64,000 bases of DNA from Agromyces salentinus (lineage in GTDB: Bacteria > Actinomycetota > Actinomycetes > Actinomycetales > Microbacteriaceae), in NCBI RefSeq assembly GCF_009749395.1, contig NZ_WBIR01000001.1:372001-436000 (forward strand). The letters run 5' to 3'. Under the pieces are notes generated by a model. That model searched no databases. It saw nothing but the letters and a program-made list of their open reading frames with translations, and had not been told where the DNA came from. The position numbers were made by a program, and so were the translations under genes. Positions 43,079 through 51,428 of the stretch are shown one piece after another (positions within the stretch are counted from its first letter, which is position 1; the number at the start of each line of letters is the position of its first letter).

Positions 43079-44071
43079 TCACGGTCGCAGCATGACCTTG
43101 CCGACGCGGCCGGCGCCGAAGTTCGCACGGCTCGCCCGTGCGATCTCGTCGAACGCGTAGACGGCCTCGACGGGCAGGGTGATGACGCCCTCACGGAGAC
43201 GCGTGAAGACCTCGCCCATGAGCCTGGCGCGGTCCTCGGCCGCCATGGTCGCGCTCACCCGGCTGCCCCAGAACCCCTTGACCGTCGCCTGCTTGAAGAT
43301 CACGTCGCCCGAGGGGATCTCCATGACCGGCGACGCCATCGCACCGAACACCACGAGCGTGCCGTTCTCGGCGAGCACCGAGAGCACCTGGCCGCTCGCG
43401 GCGCCGCCGACCGAATCGACGCCCACGCGGATCGGGGCGCCGCCCGTCAGCTCGGCGACGCGTTCGCGCCAGCCCTCGTCATCGGTGGCGACGATGTTGC
43501 CGATGCCCTGAGCGGCGAGTTCGTCGACGCCGGCGCCACGACGCACGAGCCCGACCACGTTGATGCCGCGAGCCGGCCCCAGCTGGGCGAGCAGGCGCCC
43601 GACCGCGCCGTTCGCCGCGTTCTGCACGAGCCAGTCGCCGGGCTCGAGCGAGAGCGCGTCGAGCAGGCTGACCGCGCTGAACGGCATCGCCACGATCTGG
43701 GCGGCGACCTCGTCGGGCACCCCGTCCGGAATCGGGATGAGGCCGGCAGCGGAAGCGATGAAGTACTCCGACCAGACGCCGGGCGTGCCGCCGGTCACGA
43801 CGCGCTGCCCGATCGAGAGCCCGTCGACACCCTCGCCCAGCGCATCGACGACGCCGAGCGCCTCGGTGCCGCCGACGGCCGGCAGCTCGGGCTTGTAGCC
43901 GTAGGTTCCGCGGACCGTCCAGAGGTCGTGGTTGTGGATCGGCGAGAGCAGCAGGCGCACCCGCACCTTCCCGGCAGCGGGCTCGGGGACCGCGACCTCC
44001 CGCACCGAGAGCACCTCGGCCGGGTCGCCGAACCGGTCGTGCACGAGTGCCCGCATCATCGACTGCTCCAT
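43079..44071 (-). CDS. zinc-free MDR alcohol dehydrogenase (quinone/enoyl reductase-like)
   Basis: 330-aa medium-chain dehydrogenase/reductase. An N-terminal GroES-like domain (VRLLLSPIHNHDLWTVRGTY) is followed by the nucleotide-binding motif NAANGAVGRLLAQLG and a GVDSVGGAASG segment. Zinc-binding Cys are missing, which places it with quinone oxidoreductases and mitochondrial-type 2-enoyl reductases (MECR/ETR1); it is likely NADPH dependent. ATG 44071 has AGAGGAG upstream. It stands alone. Confidence 0.85.
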   Translation of the reverse strand: MEQSMMRALVHDRFGDPAEVLSVREVAVPEPAAGKVRVRLLLSPIHNHDLWTVRGTYGYKPELPAVGGTEALGVVDALGEGVDGLSIGQRVVTGGTPGVWSEYFIASAAGLIPIPDGVPDEVAAQIVAMPFSAVSLLDALSLEPGDWLVQNAANGAVGRLLAQLGPARGINVVGLVRRGAGVDELAAQGIGNIVATDDEGWRERVAELTGGAPIRVGVDSVGGAASGQVLSVLAENGTLVVFGAMASPVMEIPSGDVIFKQATVKGFWGSRVSATMAAEDRARLMGEVFTRLREGVITLPVEAVYAFDEIARASRANFGAGRVGKVMLRP

Positions 44072-44162
44072 CTTTGCGCTCCTCTGCTCACCTGGCGCCC
44101 GCCGAACCGGCGGACCTCGACCATCCAACGCCCGCGGTCTGGGCGTTCGCCGAGCAACCCGG

Positions 44163-44906
44163 TCACCCCCGCGGCGTCCAGCCCGGCGGCAGCGGCCCGT
44201 CGATCGCCGCGCGCTCCGCATCGGCCGCCGCGGACCACCCCTGCGCGGCATCCGTCGCATCGAAGCCGCCGCGCGCGACGCGGAACCCGACGTCCTCGTG
44301 GTGCATGCGCGGTGCTCCCCCGCGGCGCACCGAGGCCCGTACGCTCCACGCGTCGTCGGCGAAACCTCCGCCGCGGAACACGCGGTAGTCGTCGTACCGC
44401 GCCGGGTCGAGCAGGTCCCAGCACCACTCCCAGACGTTGCCGAGCGTGTCGAAGAGCCCGTTGAGGTTCGGATGCTTCCCGCCGACGTCCTGCGGCGCGG
44501 TCACGCCGTCGGCGCTCGTCCAGGCGACCTCGTCGAGCGGGCCGTAGTGGGGTCGGGTCGACCCGGCACGGCAGGCGAACTCCCACTCGGCCTCGGTCGG
44601 CAGGCGGAAGCCGTCGGCGTCGACGTGCCACGTGACCTCCTCGCCGTCGTACGTGTACGCCGGTTCCAGGCCCTCCCACTCGGATGCCGCGTTGCAGAAC
44701 CTGATCGCCCGAAGCCAGCTCACCTCGGTCGCCGGCCGCCGCGGATGCGTCGCCGTCTCGCCGATCAGCTCGGCGAGCTGCCACTGGGTCACGGGGTAGA
44801 CGCCGAGCTCGAACGGCTCGAGCTCGACGCTCCAGCGCAGCTTGCGGCGCGCGTCGTGCAGGGCGACGGTGCCGCCCGCGATGCTCGCCATCTCGATGTC
44901 CGCCAC
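44163..44906 (-). CDS. SUMF1/EgtB-type formylglycine-generating-enzyme fold protein
   Basis: 247 aa, FGE-sulfatase domain. Seen: MASIAGGTVALHDARRK, FELGVYPVTQWQLAELI, LPTEAEWEFACRAGS, GNVWEWCWDLLDP, RVFRGGGFADD and GFRVARGG. True formylglycine-generating enzymes have a Cys pair for copper in the segment after the RGG motif; here that stretch (ADDAWSVRASVRRGG) has none, so it probably does not modify sulfatases. No sulfatase gene is in the window. GTG 44906 is used because it gives the family's usual MADIEM-type N-terminus. Confidence 0.83.
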   Translation of the reverse strand: MADIEMASIAGGTVALHDARRKLRWSVELEPFELGVYPVTQWQLAELIGETATHPRRPATEVSWLRAIRFCNAASEWEGLEPAYTYDGEEVTWHVDADGFRLPTEAEWEFACRAGSTRPHYGPLDEVAWTSADGVTAPQDVGGKHPNLNGLFDTLGNVWEWCWDLLDPARYDDYRVFRGGGFADDAWSVRASVRRGGAPRMHHEDVGFRVARGGFDATDAAQGWSAAADAERAAIDGPLPPGWTPRG

Positions 44907-44945
44907 CGTGGCAGTCTCGCACGCCCTGCCGAGGATGACGCCGAT

Positions 44946-45017
44946 GCGTCGGCCGCGCCTGCGTCGGCCGCGCCTGGTCGGCCGCGCCTCGCCGGCCGTC
45001 CCTGGTCGGCCCGCGCG
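44946..45017 (+). repeat. 14-15-bp tandem repeat, five copies
   Basis: GCGTCGGCCGCGCCT is repeated exactly at 44946-44960 and 44961-44975, then GGTCGGCCGCGCCT (44976-44989), CGCCGGCCGTCCCT (44990-45003) and GGTCGGCCCGCGCG (45004-45017). It lies in the 118-base gap between two genes on the same strand. Confidence 0.75.
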
Positions 45018-45024
45018 CTCCGGA

Positions 45025-45927
45025 TCAGTCGGATGCCGCGTGCAGGTCGGCGGCGGCCTCGCGCGCTTGCTCGGCCGCGCGCGCGGCGGCTTCCTGCTCG
45101 CGCTCGCGCTCGTCGGCCGCGTGTTCGGCCTCCGCGAGGTCGCGTTCGGCTCCGGCGAGGCGGTCTTGGAGCTCCTGCAGGGCGGCCTGCAGCTCGTCAC
45201 GCGCCGAGGTCGCCGTCTCGACGGCCGTGCGCGCGTCGCCGAGCCGAGCGGATGCCTCGTCGGCGGCGCGCTCCGCGGCCTTCGCGTCCTCCTCGGCGCG
45301 GGCGACCTCGGCAGCGCGCTTCGCGGCCGCGGCCTCATCGGCCTTCCGCTGCTTCATCGCGCGTCGGTCGCCGACCTCGTCGCGCGGCGTCGGCGCGCTC
45401 GAGGGGGTCCGGCCGTCAGCGGACCAGGCGGCGACCGCATCCGACAGGTCGACCTCCGTGCCGATGGCCTCGAGGCTGCGGACGAGTCGCCCGGTCCGCA
45501 CGGCATCGGCTGCTGCGGCATCCGTCATCGCGGCCTGGAGGGTGGCGGCGACGTCGTCGAGCACCGGCGCACGCACCGGATGACCGAGCTCTTCGGCGAG
45601 GGCCCCGGCGTCCTCGGCGAGCGCCCGCACGACCTTGCGGCGCTGCTTCGCGAGGCCGACCAGCGCGGAGGCATCGAGCTCCGCCTGCGCCTCGCGGAGC
45701 TGCTCGCCGAGGTCCAGCAGCTGGGCGAGCTGGTCCGCGCGGAGACGCGCGAGCCGGTTCACGAGCCAGGCCGCGGGCGAGGGCCGGCGGAGGTCGGCGA
45801 CCGCATCGGCCAGGTCGCGGTCGCTGCTCCGCAGGTGCTTGACGCGGGCGTTCCTGGCCGCCGTGAACTCGTCGGGCGGCAGCTCGTACAGGGAGCTCGC
45901 GATGTCGGCGAACGCGTCGTCAGCCAT
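45025..45927 (-). CDS. hypothetical coiled-coil protein
   Basis: 300 aa, not assigned to a function. The first about 190 residues form a helical domain with a DEFTAARNARVKHLRSSDRD segment and PAAWLVNRLAR, seen in many actinobacterial proteins of unknown role. From about residue 195 to the end it is a continuous Ala/Glu/Arg-rich coiled coil. No signal peptide and no TM helix, so cytosolic. ATG 45927 follows a G-rich stretch. The next gene on this strand encodes the SUMF1-like protein. Confidence 0.8.
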   Translation of the reverse strand: MADDAFADIASSLYELPPDEFTAARNARVKHLRSSDRDLADAVADLRRPSPAAWLVNRLARLRADQLAQLLDLGEQLREAQAELDASALVGLAKQRRKVVRALAEDAGALAEELGHPVRAPVLDDVAATLQAAMTDAAAADAVRTGRLVRSLEAIGTEVDLSDAVAAWSADGRTPSSAPTPRDEVGDRRAMKQRKADEAAAAKRAAEVARAEEDAKAAERAADEASARLGDARTAVETATSARDELQAALQELQDRLAGAERDLAEAEHAADEREREQEAAARAAEQAREAAADLHAASD

Positions 45928-45975
45928 GCCCCCATCCTCGCACCGGCGCCCCCGATCGAGCAGTGCGCTCCTGCA

Positions 45976-45981
45976 TAGGAT
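45976..45981 (+). promoter_or_regulatory. leaderless -10 box (TAGGAT) of the VOC gene
   Basis: TAGGAT is followed by six bases and ATG 45988, with no Shine-Dalgarno. Same layout as the -10 boxes at 9364 and 46951. Confidence 0.45.
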
Positions 45982-45987
45982 GACCGG

Positions 45988-46395
45988 ATGGCCCTCTTCG
46001 ACCACATCGGCATCACCGTCGATGACCTGCCCCGTGCCATCGCCCGATTCGACCCGGTCATGACCGCGCTCGGCTGCACGCGGCAGGACGCCGACAACGG
46101 CGTGTCCTGGTACCTCGGCGAGGAGGAGCTGCTCCTCCGCCCCGCGCGCGAGCCGGGCAGCGGCCCGCATCGCCACGGACGCGTCGGTTGGCAGCACCTC
46201 GCATTCCCCGTCGGATCACGCGAGCAGGTCGACCGCCTGCACGCGATCGCGACCGGCGCGGGCTGGACGTCGGTCAGCGGACCCAAGGTGTTCACGCGGT
46301 ACAGCGATCGCTACTACGCCGCGTTCGTCGAGGAGGACAACGGCATCCGCATCGAGTTCATGTTCAATCCGCCGCGCGAGTCACCTGCGGGCTGA
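45988..46395 (+). CDS. VOC family (glyoxalase/bleomycin-resistance fold) protein
   Basis: 135-aa metal-binding beta-alpha-beta-beta-beta fold protein: FDHIGITVDDLPRAIARF at the N-terminus (metal His), a QHLAFPVGSREQVDRLHA second half, and the C-terminal IRIEFMFNP with the metal Glu. Members include glyoxalases, dioxygenases and drug-binding proteins; the substrate here is unknown. It is probably leaderless from the TAGGAT box. Confidence 0.85.
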   Translation: MALFDHIGITVDDLPRAIARFDPVMTALGCTRQDADNGVSWYLGEEELLLRPAREPGSGPHRHGRVGWQHLAFPVGSREQVDRLHAIATGAGWTSVSGPKVFTRYSDRYYAAFVEEDNGIRIEFMFNPPRESPAG

Positions 46396-46413
46396 GCCGG
46401 CCCAACGATCGCG

Positions 46414-46881
46414 TCACTCGCGTGCCGGTCGGGCGAGCAGCCCTTCGCGGGCCCATCGGTCGACGATGCGTCGGGCGCGTTCCGCATCGGCACCGGCGAG
46501 CCGTTCGACCAGCGGCCGCACCACGTCGGCGACGAGCGGCTCGATGAGCGCCGCCGCCCCAGCCGAGCGCACGAACTGCTCGAGGCGCGTGAAGACGCTG
46601 GCGAGCAGCGTCGGGACCTGCCCCTGGAGGAGGACGATCGCCGCGAGCCGGCGCTCGTACACCGGCTCGGACCACAGTTCCGATGCGAGCGCGGTGACCT
46701 CGTCATGCGTCAGGTCCGGATGCCGCCGGCGGGCGTCTCGGACGGCGCCGCGGACCGCGCCCACCGAGGCGCCCGTGAACCGCAGCCCGCCGCCGATCCT
46801 GGCGGCATCCGCGCGTGCGCGCTCCTCGGACCCCTCGGCGAGGAGGGTGCGGTCGATGAACTCGGCGGCCGGCGTCGTCAC
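46414..46881 (-). CDS. short AlkD-like DNA alkylation repair/HEAT-repeat protein
   Basis: 155 aa. FRFTG-like GGLRFTGASVGAVRGAVRD, then HPDLTHDEVTALASELWSEPVYERRLAAIVLL, match the N-terminal helices of AlkD-type DNA glycosylases, which flip out positively charged alkylated bases. AlkD proteins are usually about 220-240 residues; this one ends early, and the residues for the catalytic Asp/Trp helices (after ...DLVD) are not found. It may be a truncated or specialised member. GTG 46881 gives a sensible N-terminus. Confidence 0.65.
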   Translation of the reverse strand: MTTPAAEFIDRTLLAEGSEERARADAARIGGGLRFTGASVGAVRGAVRDARRRHPDLTHDEVTALASELWSEPVYERRLAAIVLLQGQVPTLLASVFTRLEQFVRSAGAAALIEPLVADVVRPLVERLAGADAERARRIVDRWAREGLLARPARE

Positions 46882-46950
46882 CCCTCGATTCTCGCAACGT
46901 CGACGACCTCGTCGGCCGCGGGCGCCTGACACGGGAGGACGAAGCCGGTC

Positions 46951-46956
46951 TAGCGT
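46951..46956 (+). promoter_or_regulatory. leaderless -10 box (TAGCGT) of the DHFR-like gene
   Basis: TAGCGT, six bases, then ATG 46963; TGACAC lies 18 bases upstream as a possible -35. No Shine-Dalgarno. Confidence 0.5.
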
Positions 46957-46962
46957 TGCCCC

Positions 46963-47574
46963 ATGCGTGCGCTCACGGTCTGCAACTTCGTCACGGTCGA
47001 CGGTCGCTACGAGGACGACGACCACGACATCGCCTCGTTCTTCGAACACCAGCACCCCGACTACCTCGGCGCCGACAGCTTCGACTCCGTCACGACGAGC
47101 CTGCTCGCGGGCTCCGACACGCTGCTGCTGTCCGGGCGGCGCTCGTCACTCGGCAATCTCGGGTACTGGGCGGGCGTGCGTGAGGATCCCGGGGCGACGG
47201 CGATCCGTCGGCGATTCGCCGAGCTCTTCGACCGGGTCGAGAAGGTCATCGTGTCCGACACCATCACGCCGAAGGACCTGGAGCCCCATCCCCGCACGCG
47301 GATCGTCCGGGTCGCCGATGCCCGCAGCGAGGTCGCGGCGTTGAAGCAGGGGCAGGGCCGCGGCATCCTGATCCTCCTGGGGCGCGTGCTGTGGAACGAC
47401 CTGATGCAGGCGGGGCTCGTCGATGAGCTGCACCTCGTCACGTTCCCGCTGATCGCGGGCGGCGGTGTCCCGTTGTTCGACTCGCGACCGCCGGTCGCGC
47501 TGAAGCTCCTCGAGACGCGCGCGTGGCCCGAATCCGGCAACGTCCTGATGCGATGGCGCGTCGATCCGGCCTAG
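46963..47574 (+). CDS. dihydrofolate reductase family protein (RibD C-terminal-like)
   Basis: 203-aa NADPH-dependent reductase fold of the RibD_C/YyaP group. Seen: [18 protein letters not shown], a [15 protein letters not shown] segment, [17 protein letters not shown] (the nucleotide-binding GG/GR turn) and [21 protein letters not shown]. The physiological substrate of these stand-alone proteins is unknown. The gene is probably leaderless. Confidence 0.85.
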   Translation: MRALTVCNFVTVDGRYEDDDHDIASFFEHQHPDYLGADSFDSVTTSLLAGSDTLLLSGRRSSLGNLGYWAGVREDPGATAIRRRFAELFDRVEKVIVSDTITPKDLEPHPRTRIVRVADARSEVAALKQGQGRGILILLGRVLWNDLMQAGLVDELHLVTFPLIAGGGVPLFDSRPPVALKLLETRAWPESGNVLMRWRVDPA

Positions 47575-47626
47575 GCGCGCCACCGAGTCCGAGCGCGGGG
47601 CGACCGCCTCGGATGTCGCGCCTCCG

Positions 47627-47998
47627 TCAGCGTCCGGCGGTGAACCGGCTCGCGCCGATGATCACGGCGAGCGCCGCGCCCACTGCGGAGACGAGCGGCA
47701 CGGCCACGACGGCGAGGGCGACGGTGTTCGGGCGGAACCGCAGGCCATCGGGCCCGCCGATGTAGGCGCCGATCGGGACCGAGTAGCCGCCGCCGCCACC
47801 GCCACTGCCCTCCCCCCGGCCCGACGGGGTCTTGTCGGTCTCCGGCATGTCACCGGAGCCCTCGCCCCCGCCGAAGCCGAACGCCACGATCGCGACCGGC
47901 ACGAGTTCATGCCCGTCGACGGTGGTCTTCTCGCCGTATGCCACCTTGGCGCCCCACGCAGGCACGGATTCGGCCAAGTTCTCGATGATCTTCCCCAT
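47627..47998 (-). CDS. GerW family (YtfJ-like) protein
   Basis: 123 aa. An N-terminal SVPAWGAKVAYGEKTTVDGHELVPV segment is the core of the GerW/YtfJ 'sporulation protein' family, followed by a Gly-rich loop (GEGSGGGGGGYSVPIGA) and a C-terminal TM helix (ALAVVAVPLVSAVGAALAVI). The organism type is not expected to sporulate; the family is widespread in actinobacteria with unknown role. ATG 47998. Confidence 0.75.
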   Translation of the reverse strand: MGKIIENLAESVPAWGAKVAYGEKTTVDGHELVPVAIVAFGFGGGEGSGDMPETDKTPSGRGEGSGGGGGGYSVPIGAYIGGPDGLRFRPNTVALAVVAVPLVSAVGAALAVIIGASRFTAGR

Positions 47999-48112
47999 GG
48001 CTCGACGCTACGCGCGTTGTCCGCGCGCGGCTAGCCCGATCATTGACGCGCACCCCCGCCGAGGACTACCGTCCCGACGCAGAGCCCGATCCCTGCGAGC
48101 GGAAGGCGTCCC

Positions 48113-48940
48113 ATGCTGAGGCAGATCGCGCACGGCGTGCACGTGCACGAGAGCGAGTTCATCCAGAGCAACTCCGTCGTCGTGGAGGGCCGGGCGGGGG
48201 TGCTGCTCATCGATCCCGGCATCACGACCGAGGAACTGGCCGGCCTCGCAGCCGACCTCCACGAGCTCGGCCTGCCCGTCGTGGCCGGCTTCTCGACACA
48301 TCCGGACTGGGATCACGTCCTCTGGCACGAGAGCTTCGGCGACGCGCCGCGCTACGGCACGGCGCGCACCGCGGCATACCTCGAGGAGCTGCTGTCGCAG
48401 GCGGACTGGAGGGACCAGGTCGCCGAGGGGCTCCCGCCTGAGCACGCCGACGAGATCCCGATGGAGCTGCTCGGGCTGGTCTCCGGCCTCCCCGCCGGGA
48501 CCACGCACGTCCCGTGGGAGGGCCCGGCCGTGCGCATCATCGAGCACCGCGCGCATGCTCCCGGCCACGCGGCGCTGCTCGTCGAGGAGCGCGGGGTGCT
48601 CGTCGCCGGAGACATGCTCTCCGACATCCTGATGCCGTTCCTCGACCTCCAGGCTTCGGATCCCGTCGACGACTACCTCGCCGCCCTGGCGCTGTTCGAG
48701 GAGGTCGCCGACGAGGTCGAGGTCGTCGTGCCGGGTCACGGCGGCGTCGGCGATGCGCGGCAGCTCGGCGCGCGCATCGCGCTGGACCGCGCCTACGTGC
48801 AGGCGCTCCGCGACGGCGACGACCCCGACGATCCGCGCACCGGCCCCTCGGCGCCGTTGGACTGGCTGTCCGACGTGCACGAGTGGCAACGGGAGCAACT
48901 GGCCGGCCGGCGCGGGGGGCAGGCTCCTTCCGCGGGGTGA
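48113..48940 (+). CDS. MBL-fold metallo-hydrolase
   Basis: 275-aa metallo-beta-lactamase-fold protein. VEGRAGVLLIDPGI is the usual first strand, THPDWDHVLWH the metal loop, HAPGHAALLVEERGVLVAGDML the middle metal segment and VVPGHGG the last His. In the metal loop the canonical HxHxDH reads HPDWDH, so the second His is an Asp. Substrate unknown. ATG 48113 has GGAAGG upstream and a TACCGT box further out. Confidence 0.82.
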   Translation: MLRQIAHGVHVHESEFIQSNSVVVEGRAGVLLIDPGITTEELAGLAADLHELGLPVVAGFSTHPDWDHVLWHESFGDAPRYGTARTAAYLEELLSQADWRDQVAEGLPPEHADEIPMELLGLVSGLPAGTTHVPWEGPAVRIIEHRAHAPGHAALLVEERGVLVAGDMLSDILMPFLDLQASDPVDDYLAALALFEEVADEVEVVVPGHGGVGDARQLGARIALDRAYVQALRDGDDPDDPRTGPSAPLDWLSDVHEWQREQLAGRRGGQAPSAG

Positions 48941-48979
48941 CCTCATCCGCGGCCGGACCGGGCGGCCGCGGCATCCGCG

Positions 48980-49741
48980 TCATTGCACCTGGTCGGTCGG
49001 GCGCACGAGGATCTCGTTGACGGAGACGTGTTCGGGCTGGCTGAGCGCGTAGACGATCGCCTCGGCGATGTCCTCGGGGCGGAGCGTGCGCATCGATGCG
49101 GCGATGTCGGCCGCGGCGGCCTGCATGGTCGGATCGGTGATGTGGCTCGTGAGCTCGGTGTCGACGAAGCCGGGCTGGATGACGATCACGCGCACGCCTC
49201 GGCGGGTGACCTCCTGGCGCAGCGACTCCGAGAACGCGCTGATGCCGAACTTCGTGGCGGCGTAGACGCCGCTGCCGAGCGAGGCCGACCGGGCGGCGGT
49301 CGAGGAGACCTGCACGACCGCGCCCCTCGTCTCGAGGAGGTGCGGCAGTGCGGCGTGCACGGCGTACATGGATCCGAGCAGGTTGGTGTCGATCATGCGC
49401 TGCCATTCGCGCACGTCGGCGCCGAGGATCAGGCCGCTCTGCATCAGTCCGGCGTTGTTGACGAGCGCGTCGAGTCGGCCGAAGCGGCTGACGGTCTCGG
49501 CGACGGCCCGCTGCACGGACTCCGCGTCGGTGACGTCGAGCTGGAGGGGCAGGACCTCTCCGGGGGCGCTCTCGACGAGGGTGTCGAGCCGGTCGACTCG
49601 ACGTGCGCCGATCGCGACGCGCGCCCCGGCGGCGGAGAGCGCCAGTGCGACCTCGCGGCCGATGCCCGAGGACGCCCCGGTCACGAGGATCGCCTTGCCC
49701 TCGAGTGCGCGGTGGGGCTCGGCGTGGTTCGTGGACTTCAC
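48980..49741 (-). CDS. SDR family NAD(P)-dependent oxidoreductase
   Basis: 253-aa classical short-chain dehydrogenase: cofactor motif TGASSGIGREV, NNAGLMQ, catalytic Ser in VSSTAARSASL and YAATKFG (Tyr, Lys), then PGFVDTEL. It resembles the YdfG/clavulanate-dehydrogenase group. GTG 49741 follows GGAAGGA. It lies 69 bases after the epimerase-like pair and may be the last gene of the SDR operon driven by the ECF41-type promoter at 51429. Confidence 0.87.
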   Translation of the reverse strand: MKSTNHAEPHRALEGKAILVTGASSGIGREVALALSAAGARVAIGARRVDRLDTLVESAPGEVLPLQLDVTDAESVQRAVAETVSRFGRLDALVNNAGLMQSGLILGADVREWQRMIDTNLLGSMYAVHAALPHLLETRGAVVQVSSTAARSASLGSGVYAATKFGISAFSESLRQEVTRRGVRVIVIQPGFVDTELTSHITDPTMQAAAADIAASMRTLRPEDIAEAIVYALSQPEHVSVNEILVRPTDQVQ

Positions 49742-49810
49742 GATGGTTCCTTCCAGCGGGCATGGGCCCGCGACGTCTACGGGGGTCGGCCTCGTGGCCG
49801 TGGTGGGGAG

Positions 49811-50596
49811 CTACGCGCGCCGTTCTTCGAGCTCGACGTTCGGCCTGCCGCCGGCCGCGAGCCAGTCCGCGTAGCGCGTCGGGGCGATCGTCGCGTCAGG
49901 CCCCGGGAGGAGTTCGTCCTCGTCGAGGTCGGTGCCGAAGTAGCGGGCCAGCGGGTCGACGCGCACGTCGCGCAGGTCGCTGCGCTCGCGCAGGTGACGG
50001 CGCACGAGCTCCTCGAGCCGGAACTGCTCGGGCCCGGCGAACTCGACCACCCGGTTCACGGGCACCCCGGTCGCGGTCGCCGCGACGGCTGCGGCCACGT
50101 CGTCGGCGGCCATGGGCTGGAACACCGCACGCGACAGGCGCACGACGTTCCGGTTCGTCCCGGCATCCGCGATGTTCGCGATGAACTCGAAGAACTGCGT
50201 CGCGTGCACGATCGAGTACGCCCGGCCCGATTGGCGGATGAGTCGCTCCTGCGCCGCCTTCGCGGCGAAGTAGCCGCCCTCAGTGCGGGCGAGGCGGTCG
50301 GTGCCGACGACCGAGAGGGCCACGTGGTGGCGCACGCCCGCCGCGGCACCGTAGGTGAGGAGGTTGAGCGTCGAGCCGTAGAAGAACTCGTTCGCGGCCG
50401 CCTCGTCGAGGTAGTCGGAATTGGAGACGTCGACGAGCGTCTCCGCGCCGGCGAGGGCCTCGTCGAGGCCCTCACCGGTGTAGGAGTTCACGCCCGTCGC
50501 GCGGGAGGCGACGACGACGTCGTGGCCCTCGGCCGCGAGCCGCGCGACGAGTCGCGTGCCGATGAGGCCGGTGCCGCCGATGACCGCGATGCGCAT
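49811..50596 (-). CDS. NAD(P)H-binding SDR, NmrA/atypical epimerase type (copy 1)
   Basis: 261-aa atypical SDR: N-terminal GGTGLIGTRLVARLAAEGH, LVDVSNSDYLDE, VALSVVGTDRL, and ATQFFEFIANIAD with a PMAADDVAAAV segment. About half of its residues match the gene just upstream (50603-51373), so the two are tandem paralogues. ATG 50596 is six bases after the stop of that gene, so they are co-transcribed. This is the kind of oxidoreductase/epimerase gene that ECF41 sigma factors commonly control. Confidence 0.87.
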   Translation of the reverse strand: MRIAVIGGTGLIGTRLVARLAAEGHDVVVASRATGVNSYTGEGLDEALAGAETLVDVSNSDYLDEAAANEFFYGSTLNLLTYGAAAGVRHHVALSVVGTDRLARTEGGYFAAKAAQERLIRQSGRAYSIVHATQFFEFIANIADAGTNRNVVRLSRAVFQPMAADDVAAAVAATATGVPVNRVVEFAGPEQFRLEELVRRHLRERSDLRDVRVDPLARYFGTDLDEDELLPGPDATIAPTRYADWLAAGGRPNVELEERRA

Positions 50597-50602
50597 GGCG
50601 GG

Positions 50603-51373
50603 CTACTTCACCGGGGCGGCCGTCGCCGGCTGCTCGGCCAGCCAGTCGGCGAACGTCGTGGTCGAGAGCTGTGCGTCCTCGCTCGTCGGCACGAGCTCGG
50701 TACCGGTCAGCTTCGTGCCGAAGTACGGAGCCTCGGGGTCGCCGATCACGGTCCGCGAGTCGCCCTTGGCGGCCATCCCGCGGCGGACGAACTCATCCTG
50801 CGGGAAGCGCTCCGGGCCGCCGATCTCGAGCGTGCCATTGAGGGGGGTTCCGGCGGCGACACGGGCGACGGCGGCCGAGACATCCGCCGCGGCGATCGGC
50901 TGCATGAGCCCCGTGCTGAGGCGCGCGGTGCCGTCGACGGTGGCCTCCTCGGCGATGCGACCGACGAACTCGAAGAACTGGGTCGCGCGAACGATCGAGA
51001 ACGGGAGCCCCGACTCCTCGATCAGCTTCTCCTGCGCGACCTTGGCCCGGAGGTAGCCGCTGCTCGGCAGCAGTTCGGCGCCGACGATCGACAGGGCCAC
51101 GTGATGCGTCACGCCCGCGGCGCGTTCGCCCTCGAGCAGGTTGGTGGTCGACGTGGTGAAGAACGCGAGCACGTCGTCGTCGGCGAACGACGGCGAGTTC
51201 GAGACGTCGACGACCACGTTCGCGCCCTCGAGGACCTCGGCCAGGCCCTCGCCCGTGATGGTGTTCACGCCGGAGTTCGGCGACGCGGCGACGGCCTCGT
51301 GGCCGTGCTCGGCGAGGTGCTCGACGACCTTGGATCCGATGAGGCCGGTGCCTCCGATGACGACGATCTTCAT
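50603..51373 (-). CDS. NAD(P)H-binding SDR, NmrA/atypical epimerase type (copy 2)
   Basis: 256 aa. GGTGLIGSKVVEHLAEHGH, VVDVSNSPSFADD, VALSIVGAELLPSSGYLRAK and ATQFFEFVGRIAEE, with an IAAADVSAAV segment. It is a paralogue of the next gene. ATG 51373 follows an ECF41-type promoter (51429-51455, minus strand), giving a leader of about 50 bases. The substrate is unknown. Confidence 0.88.
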   Translation of the reverse strand: MKIVVIGGTGLIGSKVVEHLAEHGHEAVAASPNSGVNTITGEGLAEVLEGANVVVDVSNSPSFADDDVLAFFTTSTTNLLEGERAAGVTHHVALSIVGAELLPSSGYLRAKVAQEKLIEESGLPFSIVRATQFFEFVGRIAEEATVDGTARLSTGLMQPIAAADVSAAVARVAAGTPLNGTLEIGGPERFPQDEFVRRGMAAKGDSRTVIGDPEAPYFGTKLTGTELVPTSEDAQLSTTTFADWLAEQPATAAPVK

Positions 51374-51428
51374 GACTTCAGTGCCTTCCGTCAGGGCCGC
51401 GGCGATTCCGCTGCCGTCATGAAGCTCA

